A DNA stretch of 64,000 nucleotides from Streptomyces venezuelae ATCC 10712 (GCF_008639165.1 NZ_CP029197.1:4654001-4718000); one strand, 5' to 3'. Positions 27,373-35,537 are shown, counted from the first letter of the stretch. Numbers and translations: made by a program. Notes: generated from the letters alone by a model not told the origin.

Positions 27373-27406
27373 GGAAGGTCCCCGGTGCTTGCACCGGGGA
27401 CCTTCC
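27373..27406. terminator. Intrinsic terminator after tRNA-Tyr
   Basis: Perfect 14-15 bp stem GGAAGGTCCCCGGTG / CACCGGGGACCTTCC with a short loop, followed by TTCGTTT. It also faces the end of the convergent epimerase-like gene. Confidence 0.85.
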
Positions 27407-27434
27407 TTCGTTTCTCGGGGGGAGGGGCGGGGCG

Positions 27435-28097
27435 TCAGTTGCCGGCCACGGCCTTGACCGCGACCGAGAGCGGGGTCGAGCCCGCGATCAGTTCCAGGGT
27501 CAGGCCGGACGTCGCCGGGGTGTCCAGGAGTTCGGCGATCGTCGCCGCCACGTCGTCGCGGGGGATCGTGCCGCGGCCCGTGCGGGCCTCCAGGCGGACC
27601 AGGCCCGTGCCCGCGTCGTTCGTCAGGCTGCCCGGGCGCAGGACCGTCCAGTCCAGGCCCGCACGGGAGCGGACGTCGTCGTCGGCGGCCCCCTTGGCCC
27701 GGAGGTAGGCGTCGAAGATCTCGTCGCCCGGGTGGGCCGCGTCCGCGCCCATCGACGAGACGATGACGTAGCGGCGCGCGCCCGCGCGTTCCGCCGCCTC
27801 GGCGAACAGCACCGCCGCCGCGCGGTCCACCGTGTCCTTGCGGTCCGCTCCGCTGCCCGGGCCCGCGCCGGCCGCGAACACGGCCGCGTCGGCGCCCTGG
27901 AGCACCGCGGCGACCATTTCGACCGAGGCGGACTCCAGGTCCAGGACGACGGGCTCGGCGCCCGCGTCCCGCAGGTCTCCGGCCTGCTCCGGTCTGCGGA
28001 TGATTCCCGCCACCTCGTGCCCGCCCGCCGAGAGCAGCCTTTCCAGGCGCAGGGCGATCTGTCCGTGTCCTCCAGCGATGACGATGCGCATACTCAC
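27435..28097 (-). CDS. NAD(P)-dependent epimerase/dehydratase-like (SDR) protein
   Basis: 220 aa. Rossmann motif IAGGHGQIALRL at the N-terminus (GxxGxxA type), VIVSSMGAD in the active-site strand, and a C-terminal substrate region LDWTVLRPGSLTND typical of atypical SDRs in the NAD(P)H-binding/NmrA group. The catalytic YxxxK is not obvious, so it may be a redox sensor or reductase. GTG at 28097 overlaps the upstream amidohydrolase stop; the ATG two codons later is an alternative. Confidence 0.85.
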   Translation of the reverse strand: MSMRIVIAGGHGQIALRLERLLSAGGHEVAGIIRRPEQAGDLRDAGAEPVVLDLESASVEMVAAVLQGADAAVFAAGAGPGSGADRKDTVDRAAAVLFAEAAERAGARRYVIVSSMGADAAHPGDEIFDAYLRAKGAADDDVRSRAGLDWTVLRPGSLTNDAGTGLVRLEARTGRGTIPRDDVAATIAELLDTPATSGLTLELIAGSTPLSVAVKAVAGN

Positions 28098-29374
28098 GAC
28101 CGTACGACGGGACCGGCCGGAGGGCTTCCCGGCTCGGGCGGCCGTTCCGGGCGCGTCTGGCGCGGCAGGTCGAGGGCCGCCGCCGAGTCGCAGTACTCCC
28201 GCACCGCGCTCGTCCGGGCCACCACCCGCCCCCGGTGCACCACGATCCGGCTGTACGCCAGCGACAGCACGCCCGACAGGTGCTCACCGCGGACCGCGAG
28301 CAGCTCCGCGGGGAAGCCGGCCTCCACCCGTACCTCCGGCAGCCCCATCGCGGCCCGCGCCTCCGCGCTCACCGCCGCGTACGCCTCCTCGGGCGGCAGC
28401 CCGCCGAGCGAGGCGAGCAGGTACGCAGCCTCCAGCGGATCGCCGCGCCCCACCGGGTTGGCCACGTCCCGCAGGGCCCCGCTGCCGGCCGCGACCCGCA
28501 CCCCGGCCGCGCGCAGCAGCCGCGCCGGCGCCGCGCCCCTCGACTCCGTGCCGCCGCAGCCGCCCTGAGGGAGGCTCAGTACGGTCACCCCGGCCGCCGC
28601 GAGGCCGTCCGCGGCCCGCCGCGCCACGTCCGAGGGGAGCCGCGCGAGCCCCGCGCACGGGCCGATCGTCACGCCGGGCCGCAGCCCGCCGGCCATCGCC
28701 GCGAGCCGGGCGAGCCGCGCCGGGTCGTCCGCGTCGGTGTGCAGGTCGACCGGGACCCCGTGCTCGGCCGCGACCTCCAGGACCGCCTCCACGTACCCCG
28801 CCGGGTCCGGGTCGAGGTCCGGGCAGCCGCCGACGACCCCGGCGCCCATCTTCACCGCGTCGCGGAGCATCGCCAGACCGTCCGCGCCGGCCGCCCCGGT
28901 GAGGAGCCTCGGCACCGCGACCGTGGTGAGGTCCACCAGGCCGCGCAGCGAGCGCCTGGCCTGGAGGACGGCTTCGAGCGGGCCGAGGCCGTGGACGTCG
29001 CCGATCCGGACGTGCGCGCGCTGCGCGGTGGCGCCGTGGCCGAGCTGGAGCAGCGCGGCCTCGGTGGCCCGGCGCTGGACGTCCTCGGGGGCGTACGACA
29101 CGGGGCCGGGGGAGTCGGCGGAGAGCGCGGTGTCGGCGTGGGCGTGAGGTTCTGCGGCGGCGGGCAGCAGCAGGTATCCGGCGAGGTCCACGCGGGCGCC
29201 GACGGCGGTGAGGCTGCCGGCCGTGCCGACGGCCTCGATCCGGCCGCCGACGAGCCGTACGTCGACGGTCCGCCCGTCGGTGAGCCGGGCGTGGGAGAGC
29301 AGGAGGGAGGTCGAGTCGGCCGTGGTGGCGGCCCCGTCCTCGGGCGGCTGGGGCTGCTTGCTGTCGGCTGACAT
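28094..29374 (-). CDS. Amidohydrolase, cytosine-deaminase-like
   Basis: 426 aa from the ATG at 29374, preceded by GAGGAG. Metallo-dependent amidohydrolase fold: N-terminal beta-sandwich, metal motif EPHAHAD, VDLHTD as the third ligand region, then a TIM-barrel C-half. Resembles cytosine deaminase/N-acyl-type deaminases but the usual SHC and final DN motifs are altered (LSLPQGG, GSGALRDVANP), so the substrate is uncertain and activity should not be assumed. Translationally coupled with the SDR gene downstream. Confidence 0.8.
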   Translation of the reverse strand: MSADSKQPQPPEDGAATTADSTSLLLSHARLTDGRTVDVRLVGGRIEAVGTAGSLTAVGARVDLAGYLLLPAAAEPHAHADTALSADSPGPVSYAPEDVQRRATEAALLQLGHGATAQRAHVRIGDVHGLGPLEAVLQARRSLRGLVDLTTVAVPRLLTGAAGADGLAMLRDAVKMGAGVVGGCPDLDPDPAGYVEAVLEVAAEHGVPVDLHTDADDPARLARLAAMAGGLRPGVTIGPCAGLARLPSDVARRAADGLAAAGVTVLSLPQGGCGGTESRGAAPARLLRAAGVRVAAGSGALRDVANPVGRGDPLEAAYLLASLGGLPPEEAYAAVSAEARAAMGLPEVRVEAGFPAELLAVRGEHLSGVLSLAYSRIVVHRGRVVARTSAVREYCDSAAALDLPRQTRPERPPEPGSPPAGPVVRS

Positions 29375-29550
29375 CGGTCTCCTCAAGGCACCTCAGGATC
29401 AAGATCACGAAGGGTGGGGCCGAGCCTAGGGGCGCTCGGACCGCGCTTCGAGGAGGAGCGCAATAGTCGTACCGATGAGGCCACGAGTGGCGTACGTGAC
29501 GCCTGGTGGGGACCGGCGTACCCCTGCCCCACGGCCGCCGGGAAACGGAT

Positions 29551-29580
29551 TTGGGTGATGGGCGGGAGACCGTGTAATGT
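29551..29580 (+). promoter_or_regulatory. Candidate promoter for the tRNA-Thr/tRNA-Met/rpmG cluster
   Basis: TTGGGT (29551-29556), 18-bp spacer, TAATGT (29575-29580) just 12 bp before tRNA-Thr: a reasonable vegetative promoter. Confidence 0.5.
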
Positions 29581-29591
29581 CTTCCTCGCTC

Positions 29592-29664
29592 GCCCCAATA
29601 GCTCAGTCGGTAGAGCGTCTCCATGGTAAGGAGAAGGTCTACGGTTCGATTCCGTATTGGGGCT
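29592..29664 (+). tRNA. tRNA-Thr (GGT)
   Basis: 73-nt cloverleaf: acceptor GCCCCAA/TTGGGGC, anticodon stem CTCC/GGAG around loop ATGGTAA (anticodon GGT), T-arm ACGGTTCGATTCCGT. CCA not encoded. Confidence 0.97.
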
Positions 29665-29708
29665 CTGGTGAGAAGGACCCGCCTTCGGGCGGGATCCGGA
29701 TCATCAAA

Positions 29709-29781
29709 GCGGTGTAGCTCAGTCGGTAGAGCAAGCGGCTCATAATCGCTGTGTCACCGGTTCAAGTCCGGTCACCGCTAC
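29709..29781 (+). tRNA. tRNA-Met (CAT), elongator type
   Basis: Acceptor AGCGGTG/CACCGCT, anticodon loop CTCATAA (CAT), T-arm ACCGGTTCAAGTCCGGT. Lacks the initiator-type C1-A72 mismatch and GGG/CCC anticodon stem. A CAT anticodon could also be tRNA-Ile(k2C), less likely here. Confidence 0.93.
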
Positions 29782-29869
29782 ACACGGTAGCCGATTGTGG
29801 GGTCGGTCCTTCGATCGGCTACTCTTTTATGCGTTCATCCGTCCATCCGTCCGTCCAAGGAGCACTCAC

Positions 29870-30034
29870 GTGGCTGCCACCGACGTCCGCCCGAAGATCA
29901 CGCTGGCCTGCGTGGAGTGCAAGGAGCGGAACTACATCACCAAGAAGAACCGGCGTAACAACCCGGACCGTCTTGAGATGAAGAAGCACTGCCCTCGCTG
30001 CAACTCGCACACCGCGCACCGCGAGACGCGTTAA
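29870..30034 (+). CDS. rpmG: 50S ribosomal protein L33, zinc-binding (C+) form
   Basis: 54 aa from the GTG at 29870 preceded by AAGGAG. Four cysteines, C14-x2-C17 and C41-x2-C44, mark the zinc-containing paralogue; many Streptomyces also have a Zur-regulated cysteine-free L33. It lies immediately after tRNA-Thr and tRNA-Met, as in mycobacteria before hadA-hadB, and is closed by a strong terminator-like hairpin. Confidence 0.96.
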
Positions 30035-30044
30035 TCAGGCTCGT

Positions 30045-30080
30045 ACACGAGGCCGTCCCCACTCGGGGGCGGCCTCGTGT
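30045..30080 (+). terminator. Intrinsic terminator after rpmG
   Basis: Arms ACACGAGGCCG and CGGCCTCGTGT enclose an inner CCCC/GGGG stem, then CGTTT. The dehydratase gene begins 36 bp later, so its ribosome site lies just past the hairpin. Confidence 0.8.
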
Positions 30081-30115
30081 CGTTTGTCGGCAACAATCCA
30101 GGAGGTATCGAGTCC

Positions 30116-30568
30116 ATGGCGCTCGACCAGTCCTTCGTGGGCCGGACCTATCCGCCCACCCCGCCCTACGAGGTCGGCCGCGAGAAGATCCGCGAGTTCG
30201 CCGAGGCGATCGGGGACGCCAATGCCGCGTACACCGACACCGAGGCGGCCAAGGCGCTCGGACACCCCGATGTGATCGCCCCGCCCACCTTCGTGTTCGC
30301 CATCACGTTCAAGGCGGCCGGCGCGGTCATCGAGGACCCCCAGCTGGGCCTCGACTACAGCCGGGTCGTCCACGGCGACCAGAAGTTCGCCTACACCCGG
30401 CCCGTGCGCGCCGGCGACCGGCTCTCGGTCACCTCGACCATCGAGGCGATCAAGTCCCTGGCCGGCAACGACATCCTGGACATCCGCGGAGAGGTCCACG
30501 ACGCCTCCGGCGAGCACGTCGTGACCGCCTGGACCAAGCTCGTCTCCCGCGCACCCGAGGGGGCCTGA
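30116..30568 (+). CDS. MaoC/hot-dog dehydratase, HadA-like
   Basis: 150 aa from the ATG at 30116 with GGAGGT upstream. FAS1_DHII/MaoC_dehydrat_N-type half: TYPPTPPYEVGREKIREFA, HPDVIAPPTFVFA. This half pairs with a catalytic HadB-type subunit to dehydrate 3-hydroxyacyl chains in mycobacteria. It lacks the catalytic Asp-His pair of the next gene. Next to rpmG and two bases before its partner, as in M. tuberculosis. Substrate in Streptomyces, which makes no mycolic acids, is not known. Confidence 0.88.
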   Translation: MALDQSFVGRTYPPTPPYEVGREKIREFAEAIGDANAAYTDTEAAKALGHPDVIAPPTFVFAITFKAAGAVIEDPQLGLDYSRVVHGDQKFAYTRPVRAGDRLSVTSTIEAIKSLAGNDILDIRGEVHDASGEHVVTAWTKLVSRAPEGA

Positions 30569-30570
30569 CC

Positions 30571-30999
30571 ATGACCGCGAAGATCGCCTACGACGAGGTC
30601 GAGGTCGGCACCGAGCTGCCCGCGCAGAGCTTCCCCGTGACGCGCGCCACGCTCGTCCGGTACGCCGGCGCCTCCGGGGACTTCAACCCGATCCACTGGA
30701 ACGAGAAGTTCGCGGTGGAGGTCGGGCTGCCCGACGTCATCGCCCACGGCATGTTCACCATGGCCGAGGCGATCCGCGTCGTGACCGACTGGGCCGGCGA
30801 CCCCGCCGCCGTCGTCGAGTACGGCGTCCGCTTCACCAAGCCGGTCGTCGTCCCCAACGACGACACCGGTGCGCTGATCGAGGTCAGCGCCAAGGTCGCC
30901 GCCAAGCTGGACGACCAGCAGGTGCGGGTGGACCTCACCGCGATGTCCGCCGGGCAGAAGGTCCTGGGCATGTCCCGGGCCGTGGTCCGGCTCGCGTAG
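30571..30999 (+). CDS. MaoC-family dehydratase, HadB-like catalytic subunit
   Basis: 142 aa, start 2 bp after the previous stop. Carries the hydratase-2 motif YAGASGDFNPIHW with the catalytic Asp and His, and DVIAHGMFTM. Predicted to form a heterodimer with the HadA-like protein and hydrate or dehydrate a CoA- or ACP-linked acyl chain. There is no hadC gene; a TetR/MFS pair follows instead. Confidence 0.9.
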   Translation: MTAKIAYDEVEVGTELPAQSFPVTRATLVRYAGASGDFNPIHWNEKFAVEVGLPDVIAHGMFTMAEAIRVVTDWAGDPAAVVEYGVRFTKPVVVPNDDTGALIEVSAKVAAKLDDQQVRVDLTAMSAGQKVLGMSRAVVRLA

Positions 31000-31034
31000 T
31001 CGCGAGCGTGCGTCGACCGGGGCGGCCGCGGGAT

Positions 31035-31086
31035 GCGGCCGCGCCGGTCGGGGCTTGCGCGGAGGGGCGGCCGCGCCGGTCGGGGC
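31035..31086. repeat. Direct repeat of 20 bp (two copies)
   Basis: GCGGCCGCGCCGGTCGGGGC occurs at 31035-31054 and 31067-31086, in the gap between the HadB-like gene and tetR. No coding sense. Likely a local slippage or duplication product. Confidence 0.8.
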
Positions 31087-31114
31087 CTGTGCGGGTGGGT
31101 GCTCGCGTCTCCGG

Positions 31115-31144
31115 TTGACCAAGTTAGTGATTGAGTACTAACTT
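31115..31144 (+). promoter_or_regulatory. tetR promoter, probably leaderless
   Basis: TTGACC (31115-31120), 18-bp spacer, TAACTT (31139-31144). The expected transcription start falls at about the ATG at 31151, so the mRNA would have no leader. The operator at 31122-31143 overlaps the spacer and -10. Confidence 0.6.
31122..31143. promoter_or_regulatory. TetR operator 1
   Basis: Perfect inverted repeat AGTTAGT-N8-ACTAACT inside the tetR promoter. The same half-sites and spacing recur before the MFS gene at 31796-31816, supporting autoregulation and control of the pump by one repressor. Confidence 0.8.
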
Positions 31145-31150
31145 AGTCAC

Positions 31151-31720
31151 ATGGTCAGGATGAGTGCGGAGGAGCGGCGCGAGAGCGTCATCCGCGCGGC
31201 GATGAGCGAGTTCAGCCGCGGCGGCTACTACGGCACGTCCACCGAGGCGATCGCCAAGCGCGTCGGCGTCTCGCAGCCGTACCTCTTCCGGCTCTTCCCC
31301 GGGAAGAAGGCCATCTTCCTGGCCGCCTCCGAGCGCTGCATCAGCGACACCGTCCGCGTCTTCGAGGAGGCCGCGGAGGGGCTGACCGGCGAGGAGGCCC
31401 TGCATGCCATGGCCAACGCGTACACCCGGATCATCGCCGAGGATCCCGCCCGGCTCCTGATGCAGATGCAGGTGTACGTCACCGTCGCCGCCGCCGAGGC
31501 GGCCGGCGACCACGAGTTCGGTGAGGCCGTGCGGGCCGGCTGGATGGGGCTCTGGGAGACCGTCCACCTCGCGCTCGGCGCGGACACCGAGGAGACCACG
31601 ACCTTCCTGGCGTACGGGATGCTGATCAACACCCTCGTCGCCATGGGATTTCCGCCCGAGCACCGGGTCTGGGAAGGCTTCTATCCCGGTGCCCGCCGCC
31701 TCGGGCGCCTGGAGAAGTAG
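31151..31720 (+). CDS. TetR-family transcriptional regulator
   Basis: 189 aa. N-terminal HTH in VIRAAMSEFSRGGYYGTSTEAIAKRVGVSQPYLFRLFPGK (positions ~14-52), C-terminal ligand domain with no assignable ligand. Upstream of an MFS exporter on the same strand with matching operators in front of both genes, so it is the probable repressor of that pump. The ATG at 31151 gives a leaderless transcript; a Met three codons later is an alternative. Confidence 0.9.
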   Translation: MVRMSAEERRESVIRAAMSEFSRGGYYGTSTEAIAKRVGVSQPYLFRLFPGKKAIFLAASERCISDTVRVFEEAAEGLTGEEALHAMANAYTRIIAEDPARLLMQMQVYVTVAAAEAAGDHEFGEAVRAGWMGLWETVHLALGADTEETTTFLAYGMLINTLVAMGFPPEHRVWEGFYPGARRLGRLEK

Positions 31721-31795
31721 CGCGCCGCCGCCCGTCCTCGCACATCGTCTTCGCACATCGTCTTCGCACGTTCCCGGCCTTTTCGTGGGCGCAGA

Positions 31796-31816
31796 AGTTA
31801 GTAATCAATAACTAAC
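31796..31816. promoter_or_regulatory. TetR operator 2, before the MFS exporter
   Basis: AGTTAGT-N8-ACTAACC, one base from perfect, 20 bp before the exporter start codon; shares sequence and spacing with operator 1. Confidence 0.8.
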
Positions 31817-31836
31817 CGGAGATCTGAGGGGCAGTA

Positions 31837-33276
31837 ATGAGTCAGCCAGCAGCCCGCCGCGGTTCCGCCGCCTGGGCCCTCGTCATCACCAGCGTCGCCG
31901 GCTTCATGGCGGCCCTCGACAACCTCGTCGTCACCACCGCCCTGCCCTCCATCCGCGAGGACCTCGGCGGAGCGCTGCACGACCTCGAATGGACGGTGAG
32001 CGCCTACACCCTCACCTTCGCCGTCCTGCTCATGTTCGGCGCGGCCCTCGGCGACCGCTTCGGCCGCCGACGGCTCTTCGCCATCGGACTCGCCGTCTTC
32101 ACCGGCGCCTCCGCCGGCGCCGCGCTCGCCCCCGGCATCGACGCGCTGATCGCCGCGCGGGCCGTCCAGGGCGTCGGCGCCGCGATCATGATGCCGCTCA
32201 CCCTCACCCTGCTCACCGCGGCCGTCCCGGCCGCCAAGCGGGGCATGGCGTTCGGCATATGGGGCGCCGTCAACGGCCTCGCCGTCGCCTCGGGACCGCT
32301 CATCGGCGGCACCCTCACCGAGCACATGTCCTGGCAGTGGATCTTCTGGCTGAACGTTCCGCTCGGCCTCGTCCTGCTGCCGCTCGCCCGGCTGCGGCTG
32401 GCCGAGTCGCACGGCGCCGGGGCCCGCCTCGACATCGTCGGCACGCTCCTCGCCAGCGCCGGACTGTTCGGCATCGTGTACGGGCTGATCCGCGGCCCGA
32501 TCGACGGCTGGACGTCCGCGACCGTCCTCACCGGACTGATCGCCGGCGCCGCGCTCGTGGGCGGGTTCGTCCGGCACGGCATCCGGAGCAAGGCGCCGAT
32601 GCTGCCCATGCGGCTCTTCCGCGACCGGGCCTTCTCCGGTATCAACGCGGCCAGCCTGCTGATGTTCCTCGGCATGTTCGGCTCGATCTTCCTGCTCAGC
32701 CAGTACATGCAGGGCGTCCTCGGCTACTCGCCCACCGAGGCGGGGCTGCGGATGCTGCCCTGGACCGGCATGCCGATGATCGTCGCGCCGATCGCCGGCG
32801 CCCTCTCCGACCGGATCGGCGGCCGCCCCGTCGTCGCCGTGGGCCTCGCCCTCCAGGCGCTCGGCCTCGCCTGGTTCGCGCTCGTCCTGACCCCCGACGC
32901 CTCGTACGCCGTCCAGCTCCCCGCCCTCGTCGTGAGCGGCATCGGCATGGCGCTGTACTTCGCGCCGGCGGCCAACCTCGTGATGTCCAGCGTCCGCCCG
33001 TCCGAGCAGGGCATCGCGTCCGGCGCCAACAACGCGCTGCGCGAGGTCGGCGGAGCGCTCGGCGTCGCCGTGATGGCCTCGATCTTCGCCGCGCAGGGCG
33101 GGTACGAGTCCGGCCAGGCCTTCGTCGACGGCCTGGTCCCCGCGCTCTGGGTCGGCTCCGGCGCGGTGGCGCTCGGCGCGGTGGCGGTGCTCTTCGCCCC
33201 GTCCCGTCGCCAGGAGGCCCGCTGGAAGGCGGAGGCCCGCGCCGAGGCGCCGGAACAGGACCTGATCACCGCGTGA
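31837..33276 (+). CDS. MFS multidrug efflux transporter, DHA2 (14-helix) family
   Basis: 479 aa with about 14 membrane helices. Signatures: LDNLVVTTALPSIREDLG (DHA2 motif D1), GAALGDRFGRRRLF (motif A), and ...ASGPLIGGTLTEHMSWQWIFWLNVPLG (motif C region). Proton-driven export of drugs or metabolites is known for the family. ATG with GAGGGG upstream and operator 2 just before it. Confidence 0.92.
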   Translation: MSQPAARRGSAAWALVITSVAGFMAALDNLVVTTALPSIREDLGGALHDLEWTVSAYTLTFAVLLMFGAALGDRFGRRRLFAIGLAVFTGASAGAALAPGIDALIAARAVQGVGAAIMMPLTLTLLTAAVPAAKRGMAFGIWGAVNGLAVASGPLIGGTLTEHMSWQWIFWLNVPLGLVLLPLARLRLAESHGAGARLDIVGTLLASAGLFGIVYGLIRGPIDGWTSATVLTGLIAGAALVGGFVRHGIRSKAPMLPMRLFRDRAFSGINAASLLMFLGMFGSIFLLSQYMQGVLGYSPTEAGLRMLPWTGMPMIVAPIAGALSDRIGGRPVVAVGLALQALGLAWFALVLTPDASYAVQLPALVVSGIGMALYFAPAANLVMSSVRPSEQGIASGANNALREVGGALGVAVMASIFAAQGGYESGQAFVDGLVPALWVGSGAVALGAVAVLFAPSRRQEARWKAEARAEAPEQDLITA

Positions 33277-33742
33277 CGCCCAACCCGCCGCCCGTCCCCT
33301 CCCGGCCCACCCGGAGGGGGACGGCGCCGTTTCGGCGGGGCGGGGGGCTGCGGGGGGCCGCCGGGCGGGGGCGGGGCGCTTGGGACCGAGCCCGGCCGGG
33401 GCGGGCCGTCCGGGGGCGGCCGAGTGGATATGCCGAGCCGCCGCCGGGGCCGGCCTGCCGCGGACCGAGTCCGCCCGAGGCCGGGCCGCCCGCGCCGGGG
33501 GTCGGCCCGCCCGAGGCCGGGCGGCCCGAGGCCGGCCCGCCCGAGGCCGGCCCGCCCGAGGCCGGCCCGCCCGAGGCCGGCCCGCCCGAGGCCGCGTCGC
33601 CCGTTGGCCTCCCGCCCGGCCATGACCCCCAGACGGCAGCCCGCCGAGTGCCCCCGGCCGTGCGCCCGCCGACTGACCCCGACCGTGCCCCCGTCGTGCC
33701 CGTCACCCCGCCTCCGCCCGGGCGGCCCGTACTCTTGAGCGC
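33277..33742. other. 466-bp GC-extreme gap with no gene
   Basis: Non-coding on inspection: the open frames crossing it are low-complexity Arg/Pro/Gly/Ala chains. It holds the 15-bp repeat array at 33504-33593 and, at 33729-33734, a TACTCT that could be the -10 of a leaderless murB transcript. Confidence 0.6.
33504..33593. repeat. 15-bp minisatellite, six units
   Basis: Units GGCCCGCCCGAGGCC in tandem; the second is variant (GGGCGGCCCGAGGCC), the others identical. Lies between the MFS gene and murB. Confidence 0.9.
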
Positions 33743-34801
33743 GTGCAGCTTCTTCTCGACGCCCCCCTCGCGCCCCTGACCACCTTCCGGCTCGGCGGGC
33801 CCGCCGAGCGGCTCGTCACCGCCGTCACGGACGACGAGGTGATCGCGGCCGTCCGCGAGGCCGATGCCGCGGGGACGCCGCTGCTGATCATCGGAGGCGG
33901 GTCCAACCTGGTCATCGGGGACAAGGGCTTCGACGGCACCGCGCTGCGGATCGCGACCGAGGGCTTCGTCCTCGACGGGAACCGGCTCGAACTCGCCGCC
34001 GGCGAGGTCTGGACCGACGCCGTCGCCCGGACCGTCGAGGCCGGGCTCGCCGGGATCGAGTGCCTGGCCGGCATCCCCGGCTCGGCGGGCGCGACCCCGA
34101 TCCAGAACGTCGGCGCGTACGGCCAGGACGTCTCCGCCACCGTGACCGAGGTCGTCGCCTACGACCGCCGCTCGGGCGAGACCGTCACCCTCACCAACGC
34201 CGAGTGCGCCTTCTCGTACCGCCACAGCCTCTTCAAGGAGCACCCCGAGCGGTACGTGGTGCTGCGCGTCCGCTTCGAGCTCGAGGACGCCGACGGGCTC
34301 TCCGCGCCGATCAAGTACGCCGAGACCGCCCGCGCCCTGGGCGTCGAGGCGGGCGAGCGGGTGCCGCTCGCCCGGGCCCGCGAGACCGTCCTCGCGCTGC
34401 GCGCGGGGAAGGGCATGGTCCTGGACCCGGCGGACCACGACACCTGGTCCGCCGGCTCGTTCTTCACCAACCCGATCCTCACGGCGGGCGAGTACGAGAC
34501 CTTCCTCACGCGCGTGGCCGAGCGGCTCGGCGCGGACGTCACGCCCCCGGCGTACCCCGCGGGCCGGGACGGCGCCGTGAAGACCTCCGCCGCCTGGCTG
34601 ATCGACAAGGCCGGCTTCACCAAGGGGTACGGCTCCGGGCCCGCGCGGATCTCCACCAAGCACACGCTCGCCCTGACCAACCGCGGCGAGGCGACCACCG
34701 AGGACCTCCTGGCGCTGGCCCGTGAGGTCGTCGCCGGGGTCCACGAGGCCTTCGGGATCACCCTGGTGAACGAGCCCGTCACCGTCGGCGTCGCCCTCTG
34801 A
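33743..34801 (+). CDS. murB: UDP-N-acetylenolpyruvoylglucosamine reductase
   Basis: 352 aa, GTG start. FAD-binding motif LIIGGGSNLVIGD, GIPGSAGATPIQNVGAYGQ, YRHSLFK and the catalytic Ser in SAGSFFTNP. Type I MurB architecture. Completes UDP-MurNAc synthesis using NADPH in the cytoplasm. A -10-like TACTCT lies nine bases before the start codon. Converges on the oxidoreductase gene with 17 bp between them. Confidence 0.95.
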   Translation: MQLLLDAPLAPLTTFRLGGPAERLVTAVTDDEVIAAVREADAAGTPLLIIGGGSNLVIGDKGFDGTALRIATEGFVLDGNRLELAAGEVWTDAVARTVEAGLAGIECLAGIPGSAGATPIQNVGAYGQDVSATVTEVVAYDRRSGETVTLTNAECAFSYRHSLFKEHPERYVVLRVRFELEDADGLSAPIKYAETARALGVEAGERVPLARARETVLALRAGKGMVLDPADHDTWSAGSFFTNPILTAGEYETFLTRVAERLGADVTPPAYPAGRDGAVKTSAAWLIDKAGFTKGYGSGPARISTKHTLALTNRGEATTEDLLALAREVVAGVHEAFGITLVNEPVTVGVAL

Positions 34802-34818
34802 GCCGGGGCGGAGCCCTT

Positions 34819-35451
34819 CTAGTACGCGACCCCGACGCCCTGCTTGACCGTCGCCGGGTCGTCGATCATCGCCAGCATCGCGTGGGCGACGTCCGCGCGG
34901 GCCAGTGAGCGGCCCCGGGACGGGGTGCCGCCGACGACCGTGCGGTAGCGGCCGGTGCGCTGCTTGTTCGTGAGCTTGGGCGGGCGGACGGCGGTCCAGT
35001 CGGCGGCGCTCGCGGCGAGATCCGACTCCATGACCCGCAGGTCGTCGTAGACGTCCTTCAGGACGTTGTTGATGATCGCGAGCACGGCCTTGTCCAGGAC
35101 GCCCTGACCGTCCGGGACCGGGCCGAGCGGGGCCGCGCTGACCACGAGCAGCCGGCGCACCTTCTCCGCCTCCATGGCGGTGAGCACCGAGCGGGTCAGC
35201 CGGGCCGCCACGCCCGCGTCGGCGCGGGTCCGGGCGCCGAGGCCGGAGAGCACCGCGTCCCGGCCCTTGAGCGCCCCGCGGAGGGACTCCGGGTCGGAGA
35301 GGTCGGCGCGCAGGACCGTGAGCCGTTCGCCGGAGGCCGTGAGGCGCGCGGGGTCGCGTACCATCGCGGTCACGTCGTGGCCCGAGGCCAGGGCCTGGCC
35401 GACGATCTCCCGGCCGATGCCGCCGGTCGCGCCGAAGACTGTGAGCTTCAT
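34819..35451 (-). CDS. NAD(P)-binding oxidoreductase, NmrA/BVR-B-like
   Basis: 210 aa from the ATG at 35451 with GGAGGG upstream. Rossmann motif VFGATGGIGREIV at residues ~5-17, typical of atypical SDRs related to flavin/biliverdin reductases; no YxxxK. Divergent from tetR at 35538, and the intervening 86 bp hold two 21-bp repeats, so it is probably the TetR target. Substrate unknown. Confidence 0.87.
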   Translation of the reverse strand: MKLTVFGATGGIGREIVGQALASGHDVTAMVRDPARLTASGERLTVLRADLSDPESLRGALKGRDAVLSGLGARTRADAGVAARLTRSVLTAMEAEKVRRLLVVSAAPLGPVPDGQGVLDKAVLAIINNVLKDVYDDLRVMESDLAASAADWTAVRPPKLTNKQRTGRYRTVVGGTPSRGRSLARADVAHAMLAMIDDPATVKQGVGVAY

Positions 35452-35466
35452 GTCGCACCCTCCCCG

Positions 35467-35514
35467 GGTGGGTAAGTGTTCACTCACCCCCAGGGTGGGT
35501 GCATACTCACTCAC
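35467..35514. promoter_or_regulatory. Twin operator between divergent oxidoreductase and tetR
   Basis: Two 21-bp direct repeats, GGTGGGT-N8-ACTCAC (35467-35487) and GGTGGGT-N8-ACTCAC (35494-35514), 27 bp apart start to start. Each is an imperfect palindrome (GTGGGT/ACTCAC, one mismatch), the shape of TetR half-sites. Confidence 0.75.
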
Positions 35515-35537
35515 GCGTCAAGCGGCTGGAGGATGCC

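Noticed and set aside
33277..33742. Plus-strand Pro/Glu-rich gene over the 15-bp repeats
   Set aside because: Repeat-driven open frame with no start signal; reads as low-complexity chains in all frames.
33266..35458. Minus-strand frame of 730 codons over the repeat array and murB
   Set aside because: Low-complexity shadow of murB and the 15-bp repeats.
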